Assembly (NCBI GenBank): GCA_035527275.1
Contig: DATLBA010000005.1
Coordinates: forward strand, 1-33,863
Source: DATLBA01 sp035527275
GTDB taxonomy: Bacteria; Planctomycetota; Phycisphaerae; FEN-1346
Direction: 5' to 3'
DNA length: 33,863 nt
Below the pieces are notes generated by a model. That model was not told the DNA's origin. It ran no database searches and was given only the letters and a program-made list of their open reading frames with translations. Positions 17,327-25,984 of the stretch are shown here, one piece after another; the stretch's first letter is position 1, and each line of letters begins with the position of its first letter. The position numbers and the translations under genes are program-made.

Positions 17327-17510
17327 AAAACAGGCGGCAAGAGTACCGCGGGAGGGGTGTGCATCCACCTTTGCCGAAGTGCCGTGGCGCTCTAGTTCCG
17401 CGCGCCCTTCGACATGCAGGTCTTCCGCAAGTGCAGCGGCCCACCGGCCCCGTGCGTCGGGTGTTGCGAACCGAGGCTGGTGGACCGCCCACGAAAACCA
17501 GGTGCCGCAA

Positions 17511-18323
17511 ATGAAAATCGCGATCAGCGGAAAAGGCGGAGTCGGCAAGACGACGGTCGCCGCTATCTGGGGCCGCGCGTTCGCCGACGAAGGGCGCGAC
17601 GTCTTTCTAATCGACGCCGATCCCGACGCCAACCTTGCCGCCGCGATTGGGGTCCCGGCAGCGGCCCTGCCCCGGCCGCTCGTCTCCTTGAAGGACCTTA
17701 TCAAGGAGCGGACGGGGGCCGACCCGGATAAGGTTGGACAATACTTCCGAATGAACGCGCACGTGTCCGACCTGCCGGATTCTTTCGCCGTCTCGGCCGC
17801 GGGGATGAGACTGCTGGTTCTGGGGGGTATTCGCGGAGGTGGTAAAGGCTGCGCCTGCCCGCAGGGGGCGTTCCTGAAGGCCATGATGCGCCACCTGATG
17901 CTCGATCGCGAGGAGGTGTTGCTGGTGGACATGGAGGCGGGCCTCGAGTTCCTGGGGCGGGCATCGGTCCTGGGAACCGACGCGCTGGTGGTCGTCGTCG
18001 AGCCCGGCCGGAGGAGCCTGGAGACGGCGCAGGCCATCGCGCGGATGGGCGGCGAAATCGGCCTCACCCGCTTTGCCGCCCTCCTGAACAAAGTCACCGA
18101 TGAGGCACAGGTCGAAGCGGTCCGTGCCGCCCTGCCTGAAGGCATGGACCTTTTGGGTTATGTGCCCTATAGCCCCGCCCTTGGGCAGGCGGACCTGGAG
18201 GGGCGGTCGGTGCTAGGCGTCGATGAAGGGGTCGAGGCCGCCCTGGGCGAAGCCAAAGCGAAACTCGAGGCGCTCGTGCAGAATCAGGCGCCGACGAAGG
18301 CCACACAAAAGGACCGAGCATGA
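17511..18323 (+). CDS. cooC: CooC, CODH nickel-insertion ATPase
   Basis: A 270-residue MinD-type ATPase of the CooC family, which loads nickel into the C-cluster of carbon monoxide dehydrogenase. It has the deviant Walker A GKGGVGKTT at 8-16, DADPDANLAAAIG, and the metal-binding Cys114-Ala-Cys116 in KGCACPQG followed by VDMEAGLEFLGR. The start at 17511 (MKIAISGKGG) follows an AGGTG site; the frame is open 98 codons further upstream, but that would cross the promoter and operator. It is the first gene of the acs operon and its stop overlaps the next start (ATGA). A second CooC-type protein, AcsF, is encoded at 27931. Confidence 0.94.
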   Translation: MKIAISGKGGVGKTTVAAIWGRAFADEGRDVFLIDADPDANLAAAIGVPAAALPRPLVSLKDLIKERTGADPDKVGQYFRMNAHVSDLPDSFAVSAAGMRLLVLGGIRGGGKGCACPQGAFLKAMMRHLMLDREEVLLVDMEAGLEFLGRASVLGTDALVVVVEPGRRSLETAQAIARMGGEIGLTRFAALLNKVTDEAQVEAVRAALPEGMDLLGYVPYSPALGQADLEGRSVLGVDEGVEAALGEAKAKLEALVQNQAPTKATQKDRA

Positions 18324-20224
18324 GCAAAATCATCGCGTGTCGCATCGAGCATTGTCTGGGGTGCCGGTCGTGCGAGATGGCCTGCGCCCTGGCGCATTCC
18401 GAATCGAAGGACCTTCGCGGGGCCGTCAAGGAGCACCCCCTGCCCCAGCGGCGAGTGACGGTCGAGACGGCCGGCGGCCACGGCCTGCCGCTCCAGTGCC
18501 GCCACTGCGAGGACGGGCTCTGCCAACTCGTCTGCCCGACGGGCGCGATTAGCCGCGATGAAAAGAGCGGCATCGTCAGCGTGGACGAGGACCTCTGTAT
18601 CGGCTGCAAACTGTGCACGTTGATGTGTCCGCTGGGCGTTCTGAAAATCGGCGATCGCAACCGGGCGACCATCAAGTGCGACCAGTGCATCGACCGGCAG
18701 GCCGACGGGCTGGAGCCGGCATGTGTGGCAGCCTGCCCCACCCACGCCCTTCAATTTGTAGAGCGTGAGGGTGTAGCGCAGGAGGAGCGGCAACTAACGG
18801 CCGTCTCCGTCGTAGCGGCACTCACAGGGGGCGGTGAGGCCGAAAAAGAAATCGCCGAAAAAAGCCGGAGGCCCAAGGCGGCCAAAGTCAAGGGCGCCGA
18901 ATCCCGTCGCGTCGTCGTCATCGGTTCCAACGCCGCCGGCGCCACGGCTGCCATCCGCGCCGCCCAGTCCGGCGCGAAGGTCACGCTCATTACGGCCGAC
19001 GCCGTCTCCTATCGCCGTCCGGCCATTCCGTCCCTGATTGGCGGGCAAATCGACGACATCGCCGACGCCCGGATTTACGCGCCGGAAACGTTTCGGAAAT
19101 ACGGCATCGCGGTCCGCGCGCCGGTCACCGCCATCGGCATCGACACCAAGAAAAAGACCATCACAGTCAAGCGCGAGGGCGGAAAGAGCGAGGAGGTTGC
19201 TTACGACGCGGCGGTGTTGGCGACAGGGGGCATCGTGGCGCGGCCGAAAATCCCCGGCGCCGACAAGACGGGTGTCTGCACGTTCACGACGGCCGAAGCG
19301 GCCTGCGAGATCGTCCGCCTCACCGAAACCGCCCACTCCGCCGTTGTCATCGGGGCCTCATTCGTCGCGCTCGAGGTGGCCGAGGCGTTGCTGAAAAAAG
19401 GGCTGACGGTTTACTTCAATGTCCGCAGCCGCGTCCTTCGCCGCATCGTCGAGCCCGACATTTCCGACTTCCTCCAGCAGCGCTTCGAGGCGCGCGGCCT
19501 GAGGATGCTGACGGGGGAAGCGGTCAGTGAGATCGGCGGCACGGAGGCTGTGGAGTACGTCGTTCACAAGGGGAAAAAGATTCCGGCGGAACTGGTGATT
19601 CTCGGCACGGGCGTCCGGCCGAACGTCGAACTGGCCAGGGCCGCCGGCATCAAACTCGGCGACTCGGGCGCCATTGCCGTGGACCATCGCATGCAGACGT
19701 CGACCCCCGACGTCTATGCCGCAGGCGATTGCGCCGAGGCGCCCGACCTGACCACGGGGCGCTTTGTTTACTCGGCCGTCGGCTCGATCGGCGCGCTGGC
19801 CGGGGCGATTGCCGGCGTCAACGCCGCAGGCTGCGACCAGAAGACTGACGGATTCCTCAGGGCCCAGGCCGATCAGATCCTCGGCTTACAAATCTACTCC
19901 ATCGGCCACACGAGCACGACCGCCAAAGGCGTGGGGCTCCAGATTAAGGTCCACGACCTGCCGTCGCCGCCCGGGGTGGACCGGTCGCGCGACGAGGTCA
20001 AGGCCAAACTCTTGACCGACGCCGAGGACCGCATCGTCGGGGCTCAAGCAGTTGCGTATCACCACGGTTCGCAGTACGCGTGGCAACTGTACAAGGCGGT
20101 GCTGCTGGGCGAGCGGCGGGAGGAGTTCCTCGCGCACTGGACGGCGCCGCGCCAGAACGCCGCCCGCCTCGTGGAGGAAATCGGTTTCGGTGAGATCGCC
20201 GTCCAGACCGCCGAGGAAAACTGA
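18320..20224 (+). CDS. CooF-like polyferredoxin fused to FAD/NAD(P)H oxidoreductase
   Basis: A 634-residue fusion. Residues 1-150 form a CooF-type ferredoxin with sixteen cysteines in four groups (12/15/18/22, 60/63/68/72, 93/96/99/103, 120/123/135/139), enough for four [4Fe-4S] clusters. A charged linker (about 172-196) leads to a pyridine-nucleotide-disulfide oxidoreductase fold with FAD loop IGSNAAG (201-207), nucleotide loop GASFVALE (345-352) and the YAAGDC FAD motif. The redox cysteine used by NADH oxidase/CoA-disulfide reductases is missing (SYRRPAIP at 230-237). In many CODH operons these are two separate genes. The likely job is passing electrons between CODH and NAD(P)H. It starts inside the cooC stop. 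Confidence 0.93.
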   Translation: MSKIIACRIEHCLGCRSCEMACALAHSESKDLRGAVKEHPLPQRRVTVETAGGHGLPLQCRHCEDGLCQLVCPTGAISRDEKSGIVSVDEDLCIGCKLCTLMCPLGVLKIGDRNRATIKCDQCIDRQADGLEPACVAACPTHALQFVEREGVAQEERQLTAVSVVAALTGGGEAEKEIAEKSRRPKAAKVKGAESRRVVVIGSNAAGATAAIRAAQSGAKVTLITADAVSYRRPAIPSLIGGQIDDIADARIYAPETFRKYGIAVRAPVTAIGIDTKKKTITVKREGGKSEEVAYDAAVLATGGIVARPKIPGADKTGVCTFTTAEAACEIVRLTETAHSAVVIGASFVALEVAEALLKKGLTVYFNVRSRVLRRIVEPDISDFLQQRFEARGLRMLTGEAVSEIGGTEAVEYVVHKGKKIPAELVILGTGVRPNVELARAAGIKLGDSGAIAVDHRMQTSTPDVYAAGDCAEAPDLTTGRFVYSAVGSIGALAGAIAGVNAAGCDQKTDGFLRAQADQILGLQIYSIGHTSTTAKGVGLQIKVHDLPSPPGVDRSRDEVKAKLLTDAEDRIVGAQAVAYHHGSQYAWQLYKAVLLGERREEFLAHWTAPRQNAARLVEEIGFGEIAVQTAEEN

Positions 20225-20279
20225 AGCGAGGGCCGGTGAAGGGACGCAGGGGAAAGCCTGGCTGACAGAGGAGACCAGA

Positions 20280-22220
20280 ATGGATCCGAAGAAGATGAGT
20301 GCTGATCCTGCGGCCCAGGAGATGCTGGGGCGGATGGCCGAGGCCGGTCAGGAGACGGCATGGGACCGCCTGGCGGCCCAGGAGCCGCAATGCGGCTTCG
20401 GCCAACTCGGCCTCTGCTGCCGCATCTGTAACATGGGCCCGTGTCGAATCGACCCGTTCGGCGAGGGGCCGCAGTATGGCGTGTGCGGTGCCGACGCCGA
20501 CACCATCATCGCCCGCAACTTTCTGCGGGCCGTCGCCGGCGGTGCGGCGGCACACTCGGACCACGGCCGCGGCGTCGCCCACACGTTTCTCGCAATGGCC
20601 AAGGGGGAAGCGCCGGACTACGGCATCAAGGACCGAAAGAAACTGCTCGCCCTGGCCGGGGAGTTGGACATCAAGACCGAGGGCCGCGAGGACAAGGCAA
20701 TGGCCCGCGAACTGGGCGAACTGATGCTCGCCGAGTTCGGCAAGCCGCACGGCACTCAGCGGTTGGCCGAGCGCGCCCCCGACGCCCGAAAGGCCGTCTG
20801 GAAGAAACTTGGCGTCATGCCGCGCGCTACCGATCAGGAAATCGTCGAGGCCCTGCACCGGACGACCATGGGTGTGGACCAGGAGTACAAGAGCATCTTG
20901 CATCACGCCAGCCGCTGCGCGCTCGCTGACGGATGGGGTGGCTCGATGATCGGAACCGAACTTCAGGACGTCATGTTCGGCACGCCGGTTCCGGTGCGCG
21001 GCGAAATCAACCTCGGGGTGCTGAAAGAGGGCGAGGTAAACCTGGTCGTCCACGGCCACGAGCCGCTTCTGTCGGAGATGGTGGCGGCCGCCGCCTCCCT
21101 GCCGGAACTCGCCGAAGAGGCGAAGAAGGCCGGCGCGAAAGGCATTAATGTGGCCGGCATCTGCTGCACGGCCAACGAACTGCTGATGCGCCACGGCATT
21201 CCTGTCGCCGGCAACTTCCTGTCACAGGAACTGGCCGTCGCCACCGGCGCCGTGGACCTGATGTGCGTGGACATCCAGTGCATCATGCAGGGCCTTTCGG
21301 ACCTCGTGCAGCATTATCATACGAAACTGATTACCACATCCGAAAAGGCCCGGATGCCGGGCGTCGAGCACGTCGAGATGGAAGAGGCCCGGGCGTTGGA
21401 GGTCGGCAAGGAAATCGTCCGCAAGGCCATCGAAGCGTTCAAGAACCGCCGGGGCGAAATCCATATTCCGGACGACAAGGGCGAAGCGGTCGTCGGCTTC
21501 AGCCATGAGACGATTAACTATATGCTTGGCGGCCGGTTCCGCGCGTCGTACCGGCCGCTGAACGATGCCATCATCAGCGGCCGCATCCGCGGCGTCGCCG
21601 GCGTCGTCGGTTGCACTAATCCGAAGGTACAGCACGACTTCGGTCATACGACACTGGTCAAGGAACTCATCAAGCGCGACATCCTGGTCGTGACAACGGG
21701 CTGCTCGCAAATCGCCTGCGGCAAACTGGGGTTATTGACGCCGGAGGCGGCGGAACTGGCCGGGCCGGGCCTTCGCGAGGTGTGCGAGACGGTCGGCCTG
21801 CCGCCCGTCCTGGCCGTCGGGTCCTGCGTGGACAACAGCCGCGTCCTCGTCGCCTGTGCCGAGATGGTCCGCGAGGGCGGCCTGGGCGACGACATCTCCG
21901 ACCTTCCTGTGGCCGGCGCATGTCTGGAACACATTACCGAGAAAGCCATCTCCATCGGGCAGTACTTTGTCGCTTCGGGGCTGCTGGTCGTCTTCTCAGA
22001 GAAACTGTTCCCCGTGTGGTCCGAGTCGAAGGTGGCGAAGTACCTGTTCGAGGAGATCGAAGAGGAACTTGGCGGCAAGTGGGCTGTCGAGGATGACCCC
22101 ATCAAGGCCGCCGAACTGATGGCCGCCCACATCGAGGCCAAACGCGATGCTCTGGGCATCAACGTCGAACGCGAACGAAAACTCTACGGCATGGAAGACC
22201 GCCAGAAACTCCAGGTGTAA
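20280..22220 (+). CDS. acsA: AcsA/CooS, Ni-containing carbon monoxide dehydrogenase
   Basis: The catalytic CODH subunit (646 residues) interconverts CO2 and CO and feeds CO to AcsB. D- and B-cluster cysteines are Cys38, 46, 47, 50, 55 and 69. The C-cluster ligands can all be matched: His260 (VHGHEP), Cys295/296 (GICCTANE), Cys334 (DIQCIMQ), Cys445 (GCTNP), Cys475 (GCSQIACGK) and Cys516 (GSCVDN). ACLEH at 548-552 and TEKA at 553-556 contain the proton-transfer residues. The start at 20280 has an AGAGGAG site 6 bases upstream. It lies 55 bases after the ferredoxin-reductase fusion and 74 before acsB, so it forms the bacterial CODH/ACS unit. Confidence 0.97.
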   Translation: MDPKKMSADPAAQEMLGRMAEAGQETAWDRLAAQEPQCGFGQLGLCCRICNMGPCRIDPFGEGPQYGVCGADADTIIARNFLRAVAGGAAAHSDHGRGVAHTFLAMAKGEAPDYGIKDRKKLLALAGELDIKTEGREDKAMARELGELMLAEFGKPHGTQRLAERAPDARKAVWKKLGVMPRATDQEIVEALHRTTMGVDQEYKSILHHASRCALADGWGGSMIGTELQDVMFGTPVPVRGEINLGVLKEGEVNLVVHGHEPLLSEMVAAAASLPELAEEAKKAGAKGINVAGICCTANELLMRHGIPVAGNFLSQELAVATGAVDLMCVDIQCIMQGLSDLVQHYHTKLITTSEKARMPGVEHVEMEEARALEVGKEIVRKAIEAFKNRRGEIHIPDDKGEAVVGFSHETINYMLGGRFRASYRPLNDAIISGRIRGVAGVVGCTNPKVQHDFGHTTLVKELIKRDILVVTTGCSQIACGKLGLLTPEAAELAGPGLREVCETVGLPPVLAVGSCVDNSRVLVACAEMVREGGLGDDISDLPVAGACLEHITEKAISIGQYFVASGLLVVFSEKLFPVWSESKVAKYLFEEIEEELGGKWAVEDDPIKAAELMAAHIEAKRDALGINVERERKLYGMEDRQKLQV

Positions 22221-22294
22221 GGGCGATACCAAGAACGGAGACCGTAAACCCAGCGAGAGGCTGATAGGCACAAGGCAACAAAAGGAGTCCGGCA

Positions 22295-24481
22295 ATGTCG
22301 AGGAAGATTGCAGCCGCCGCCATCCGAGGCGCCCACAAAATCGCCAAACAGGCCGAGGAGATGATCGAGAAGGCCATCCAGGAAAAGGGCGAGGACGCGG
22401 CCGTCGAGTTCCCCAACACGGGATATTTCATCCCCATCATCTACGCGATGACGGGCCATGAGGTCAGGAAACTCTCGGACTTTCGACCCGTCATGGAGCA
22501 AATCAGGGACCTGCTGCCGCCGCCAGTCGAGGAACGGCTGTGGCTGCCGTATCTCGGGCCCGCGCTCGACGCCGGCATGGCGACCCTCTTCGCTGAGGAA
22601 ATCATTGAGGCATGCAAGTATCTCATCGGGCCGAATCCGGTGAGCGACATCTGGCTGGGCGCGGCGGACGATGTAATCCTGCGGGAGCGCGGCATCCAGT
22701 TCGTGGACGGCACGGCGCCGGGCTTTGCGGCAATCGTCGGCGCGGCGCCCGACACCGAGACGGCGGTTGAGATCGCACGCAAGTGCCAGGAGCGGTCCCT
22801 CTACGTCTTCATGTGCGCGCACTCGAACGGCACGTCGTTCGCCAAGCAACTCGAGGAGGCCGGCGTCCAACTCGGATGGGACACGCGCCTGGTGCCCTTC
22901 GGGCCGGACATCACGGCGGCGATTTATGCGGCGGGGTTCGCGACCCGCGCCGCACTGACTTTCGGCGGCGTCCAGCCCGGCGACTTCCGCCGCAACCTCC
23001 TTTACAACAAGGCCCGCGTCTTCGCGTTTGTCCTGGCGCTCGGTGAGGTGACCGATGAATGGTACGCCACCGCCGCCGGCGCCATCAACTTTGGCTTCCC
23101 CACCATCGCCGATTCCGACATTCCCCAGATTCTTCCGACGGGCGTCTGCACCTACGAGCACGTCGTCTCGAACGTCCCGCACGACCAGATTGTCGAAAAG
23201 GCGATTGAGGTCCGCGGCCTGAAGATTAAGGTGTCCGAGGTGCCGATTCCCGTCGCATTCAGCCCCGCCTTTGAAGGCGAGCGCATCCGCAAAGAGGAGA
23301 TGCACGTCGAGTTCGGCGGCCAGCGGACACCCGGTTTCGAATGGCTCACGAGCCTTCCTATCGACCAGGTCGAGGACGGCAAGGTGGAGGTCATCGGGCC
23401 GGACATCGACACGGTTGAGGAAGGGGGCCAGTTACCCCTGGGGATTACCGTCGAAGTCGCGGGCCGCAAGATGCAGCCCGACTTCGAGCCGGTCCTCGAG
23501 CGCCAGATTCACATATTTTGCAACCACGCCCAGGGCCTGTGGCACATGGGCCAGCGCGACATCAACTGGATCCGCGTCAGCAAGGACGCCTACAAGGCGG
23601 GCTTCCGCCTCGAACACATCGGCAAAATCCTGCACGCCATGCTCCACGAGGACTTCTCAAGCATCCTGGACAAGGTCCAGGTCAAAATCTACACGGACGA
23701 AGCCAAGGTCAAGGAGTTGCGGGAGCAGGCGCGGCAGGTGTTCCAGGAGCGCGACGCGCGACTGGCCGGCCTAACAGACGATGCCGTGGACGTCTTTTAC
23801 TCCTGCACGCTGTGCCAGTCGTTCGCGCCAAATCACGTTTGCATCATCACGCCGCAGCATCCCGGCCTCTGCGGGGCCTACAACTGGCTCGACGGGCGGG
23901 CCGCCTATGAAATCAACCCCGCCGGGCCCAACCAGCCCGTCCAGAAAGGCACCGCTGTGGACGAGAAACTCGGCCAGTGGGAAAAGGTCAACCGGTTCAT
24001 CGTCGAGAAGAGCCAGGGCGCCATCGAGCGGATGAGCGCCTACTCGATGATCACTGACCCGATGACGTCGTGCGGCTGTTTCGAGTGCATCTCGGCGCTC
24101 CTGCCCTCGACAAACGGCATCATGATTGTGCCGCGCGAATACTCCGAGATGACGCCGTGCGGCATGAAGTTCTCGACGCTGGCCGGCACGGTCGGCGGCG
24201 GCCGGCAGACGCCCGGCTTCATCGGCCATTCGCGGCAGTATATCATCAGCCCGAAGTTCATCAGTGCCGACGGCGGCTTCCAGCGGATCGTCTGGCTCCC
24301 CAAGATGCTCAAGGAGGACCTCCACGATGTGCTCGTGGCGCGCGCCGAGGAACTCGGCCTGGGTGGCGAAGCGTTCCTCGACAAAATTGCCGACGAGTCC
24401 GTCGCCGCGACCGAAGAGGAGGTGGCCGAGTTCCTCGCCAAGGCTGAACACCCGGCCATCGAGATGGACCCGATGTTCTAG
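22295..24481 (+). CDS. acsB: AcsB, acetyl-CoA synthase
   Basis: Acetyl-CoA synthase (728 residues) condenses CO, a methyl group and CoA. The A-cluster is intact: cubane ligands Cys504, Cys507, Cys516 and Cys526, and the distal-nickel motif Cys593-Gly-Cys595. The long N-terminal part (about residues 1-310) is the CODH-docking domain found in bacterial but not archaeal (CdhC) enzymes. An AAAAGGAG site lies 8 bases before the ATG. It is followed by a hairpin and then acsC. Confidence 0.97.
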   Translation: MSRKIAAAAIRGAHKIAKQAEEMIEKAIQEKGEDAAVEFPNTGYFIPIIYAMTGHEVRKLSDFRPVMEQIRDLLPPPVEERLWLPYLGPALDAGMATLFAEEIIEACKYLIGPNPVSDIWLGAADDVILRERGIQFVDGTAPGFAAIVGAAPDTETAVEIARKCQERSLYVFMCAHSNGTSFAKQLEEAGVQLGWDTRLVPFGPDITAAIYAAGFATRAALTFGGVQPGDFRRNLLYNKARVFAFVLALGEVTDEWYATAAGAINFGFPTIADSDIPQILPTGVCTYEHVVSNVPHDQIVEKAIEVRGLKIKVSEVPIPVAFSPAFEGERIRKEEMHVEFGGQRTPGFEWLTSLPIDQVEDGKVEVIGPDIDTVEEGGQLPLGITVEVAGRKMQPDFEPVLERQIHIFCNHAQGLWHMGQRDINWIRVSKDAYKAGFRLEHIGKILHAMLHEDFSSILDKVQVKIYTDEAKVKELREQARQVFQERDARLAGLTDDAVDVFYSCTLCQSFAPNHVCIITPQHPGLCGAYNWLDGRAAYEINPAGPNQPVQKGTAVDEKLGQWEKVNRFIVEKSQGAIERMSAYSMITDPMTSCGCFECISALLPSTNGIMIVPREYSEMTPCGMKFSTLAGTVGGGRQTPGFIGHSRQYIISPKFISADGGFQRIVWLPKMLKEDLHDVLVARAEELGLGGEAFLDKIADESVAATEEEVAEFLAKAEHPAIEMDPMF

Positions 24482-24508
24482 CCGGAAGGTGTACGATCTG
24501 GTAAGATA

Positions 24509-24538
24509 AGCGGTCAGCCCTCGGGGGGGCGAGCCGCT
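24509..24538 (+). other. Intercistronic stem-loop between acsB and acsC
   Basis: AGCGG pairs with CCGCT and CTCG with CGAG around a six-G loop; a six-base bulge separates the two helices on the left arm. No T run follows. It ends 27 bases before the acsC start, so it is more likely an mRNA processing or stability element than a terminator. Confidence 0.4.
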
Positions 24539-24565
24539 GAACCTTGAAGGGAGGACCCAAGAGCG

Positions 24566-25903
24566 ATGGCCATCAGCGGACTCGACATCTTCAAACTCCT
24601 GCCGAAGACCAACTGCAAGAAGTGCGGTATGCCGACGTGCCTGGCGTTCGCCATGGCCCTGGCTCAGAAGAAGGTCGGCCTGGACCAGTGTCCGGACGCC
24701 AGCGAAGAGGCCCGCCAAGCCCTGGCTGCGGCCGCGGCGCCTCCAATGAAATCCCTCACGTTCGGCGCGGGCGACGCCGAATGCAGGGTCGGGGGGGAAA
24801 CGGTCCTGTTTCGCCACGAGGAAAAGTTCTACAGCCCGACCGTCGTTGCCGTGACGCTGCCCGACGACCTGGACGAAGCGGCTATGAAGGAGCGGGCCTC
24901 TTGCATCAAGGGCTTGGCGTTCGAGCGGATCGGCCAACCCATGCCCGTCGAGGCCGTGGCGGTGATGAATCGTTCCGGCGACGCCGCCAAGTTCGCGGCC
25001 GCCGCCGAAATCGCCAAGACGACCGGTAAAGCCCTCGTCCTGGTCACCGAAAGCCCCGAGGCCGCATCCGCTGCCCTTGAAAAGGTTAGGGACACGAAAC
25101 CGCTTCTGGCCGCCGCGACGGATGAGACGGCTGAGACGATGGCTAAGTTGGCCGCTGAGGCCAAGTGTCCGCTCGTGGCAAAAGCCGCGGACCCGGAGGG
25201 CCTGGCGAATCTGACTGAGAAACTGAAGGCGGCCGGCTGCGAGAACCTCGTCCTCTGGCTCGATCAGAGCGACGCCTGGTCCGAGATGACCGGCCTTGCG
25301 CTGGCGCGGCGGCTGGCGCTGAAGAAGCAGTTCCGGTCGCTGGGCTATCCGACCATCGCGTTTGCTACCGAAGGCGGCCCGGGGGAACAGGCTGCACGGG
25401 CCTCGTCGCTCGTCTGCAAATACGCCGGCATCGTCGTCGTCGGCACGACCGAGCCGTGGGCCCTTCTGCCGATCCTCACGAGCCGCCAGAACATTTACAC
25501 CGACCCGCAGAAGCCGGTCCAGGTCGAACCGAAACTTTATGCAGTCGGGGAGGCGGGGGCCGACAGCCCCGTCATGTTCACGACGAACTTCTCGCTGACC
25601 TATTACACGGTCGAGAGCGACATCGAGGCCAGCCGCCTTCCCTCCTGGCTCCTTTGCGTCGATACTGAGGGCACGAGTGTCCTGACGGCCTACTCCGGCG
25701 ACAAACTCAACGAGAAAATCGTCGCCAAAGCCATGAAGGAGGCGGACGTGGAATCCAGGGTCAACCACCGCAAACTCATCATCCCCGGTTACGTCGCCGT
25801 GATGAGCGGAAAACTGGAAGAGGAGACGGGTTGGGAAATCCTGGTCGGACCGCGCGAGTCGAGCATCATTCCGCGCTATCTCCAGGAGATCTGGCCCTCG
25901 TAA
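24566..25903 (+). CDS. acsC: AcsC, corrinoid iron-sulfur protein large subunit
   Basis: The 445-residue large subunit of the corrinoid/iron-sulfur protein takes the methyl group from methyl-THF and gives it to AcsB. The N-terminal [4Fe-4S] domain has Cys17, Cys20, Cys25 and Cys42 (TNCKKCGMPTC, then DQCP). A TIM-barrel follows, and the C-terminal segment (about 330-445) is the B12-binding domain, with FTTNFSLTYYTVESDI and IIPGYVAVMSG. A GGGAGG site lies upstream, somewhat far from the ATG. It is separated from acsD by acsV and acsF, an order seen in several bacterial acs clusters. Confidence 0.96.
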   Translation: MAISGLDIFKLLPKTNCKKCGMPTCLAFAMALAQKKVGLDQCPDASEEARQALAAAAAPPMKSLTFGAGDAECRVGGETVLFRHEEKFYSPTVVAVTLPDDLDEAAMKERASCIKGLAFERIGQPMPVEAVAVMNRSGDAAKFAAAAEIAKTTGKALVLVTESPEAASAALEKVRDTKPLLAAATDETAETMAKLAAEAKCPLVAKAADPEGLANLTEKLKAAGCENLVLWLDQSDAWSEMTGLALARRLALKKQFRSLGYPTIAFATEGGPGEQAARASSLVCKYAGIVVVGTTEPWALLPILTSRQNIYTDPQKPVQVEPKLYAVGEAGADSPVMFTTNFSLTYYTVESDIEASRLPSWLLCVDTEGTSVLTAYSGDKLNEKIVAKAMKEADVESRVNHRKLIIPGYVAVMSGKLEEETGWEILVGPRESSIIPRYLQEIWPS

Positions 25904-25906
25904 CGC

Positions 25907-25951
25907 GCCGACCCGCCTGCGGGCAGAAGCCTACGGCGGAGGCCCGTCGGC
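25907..25951 (+). repeat. Nested inverted repeat between acsC and acsV
   Basis: Outer arms GCCGAC/GTCGGC and inner arms CCGCC/GGCGG enclose a GC-rich loop that nearly fills the 81-base gap. It has no T run. Its texture (CCGCCTGCGGGC, CTACGGCGGAGGC) resembles short dispersed intergenic repeats, but only one copy is clearly seen here. It could also act as an mRNA hairpin. Confidence 0.4.
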
Positions 25952-25984
25952 GACTTCGGCGGGCGAAGGCCCGGACGGAAAGTC

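Larger units (their letters stand above)
17109..17510. other. Divergent control region between fhs and cooC operons
   Basis: About 400 bases with no credible gene separate the two Wood-Ljungdahl operons. It contains one CRP-type palindrome and a sigma70-like promoter for each direction (separate entries). The inferred leader is about 90 bases for fhs and about 180 bases for cooC. No cobalamin, THF or other known riboswitch core is apparent in the longer leader. Confidence 0.7.

Noticed and set aside
17333..17510. Possible riboswitch in the long cooC leader
   Set aside because: No cobalamin, SAM or THF riboswitch core motif could be recognised. A covariance-model search would decide.
23771..25768. 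665-codon minus-strand frame opposite acsB/acsC
   Set aside because: Antisense shadow of two well-supported genes, low-complexity Arg/Gly/Asp composition, no domain.
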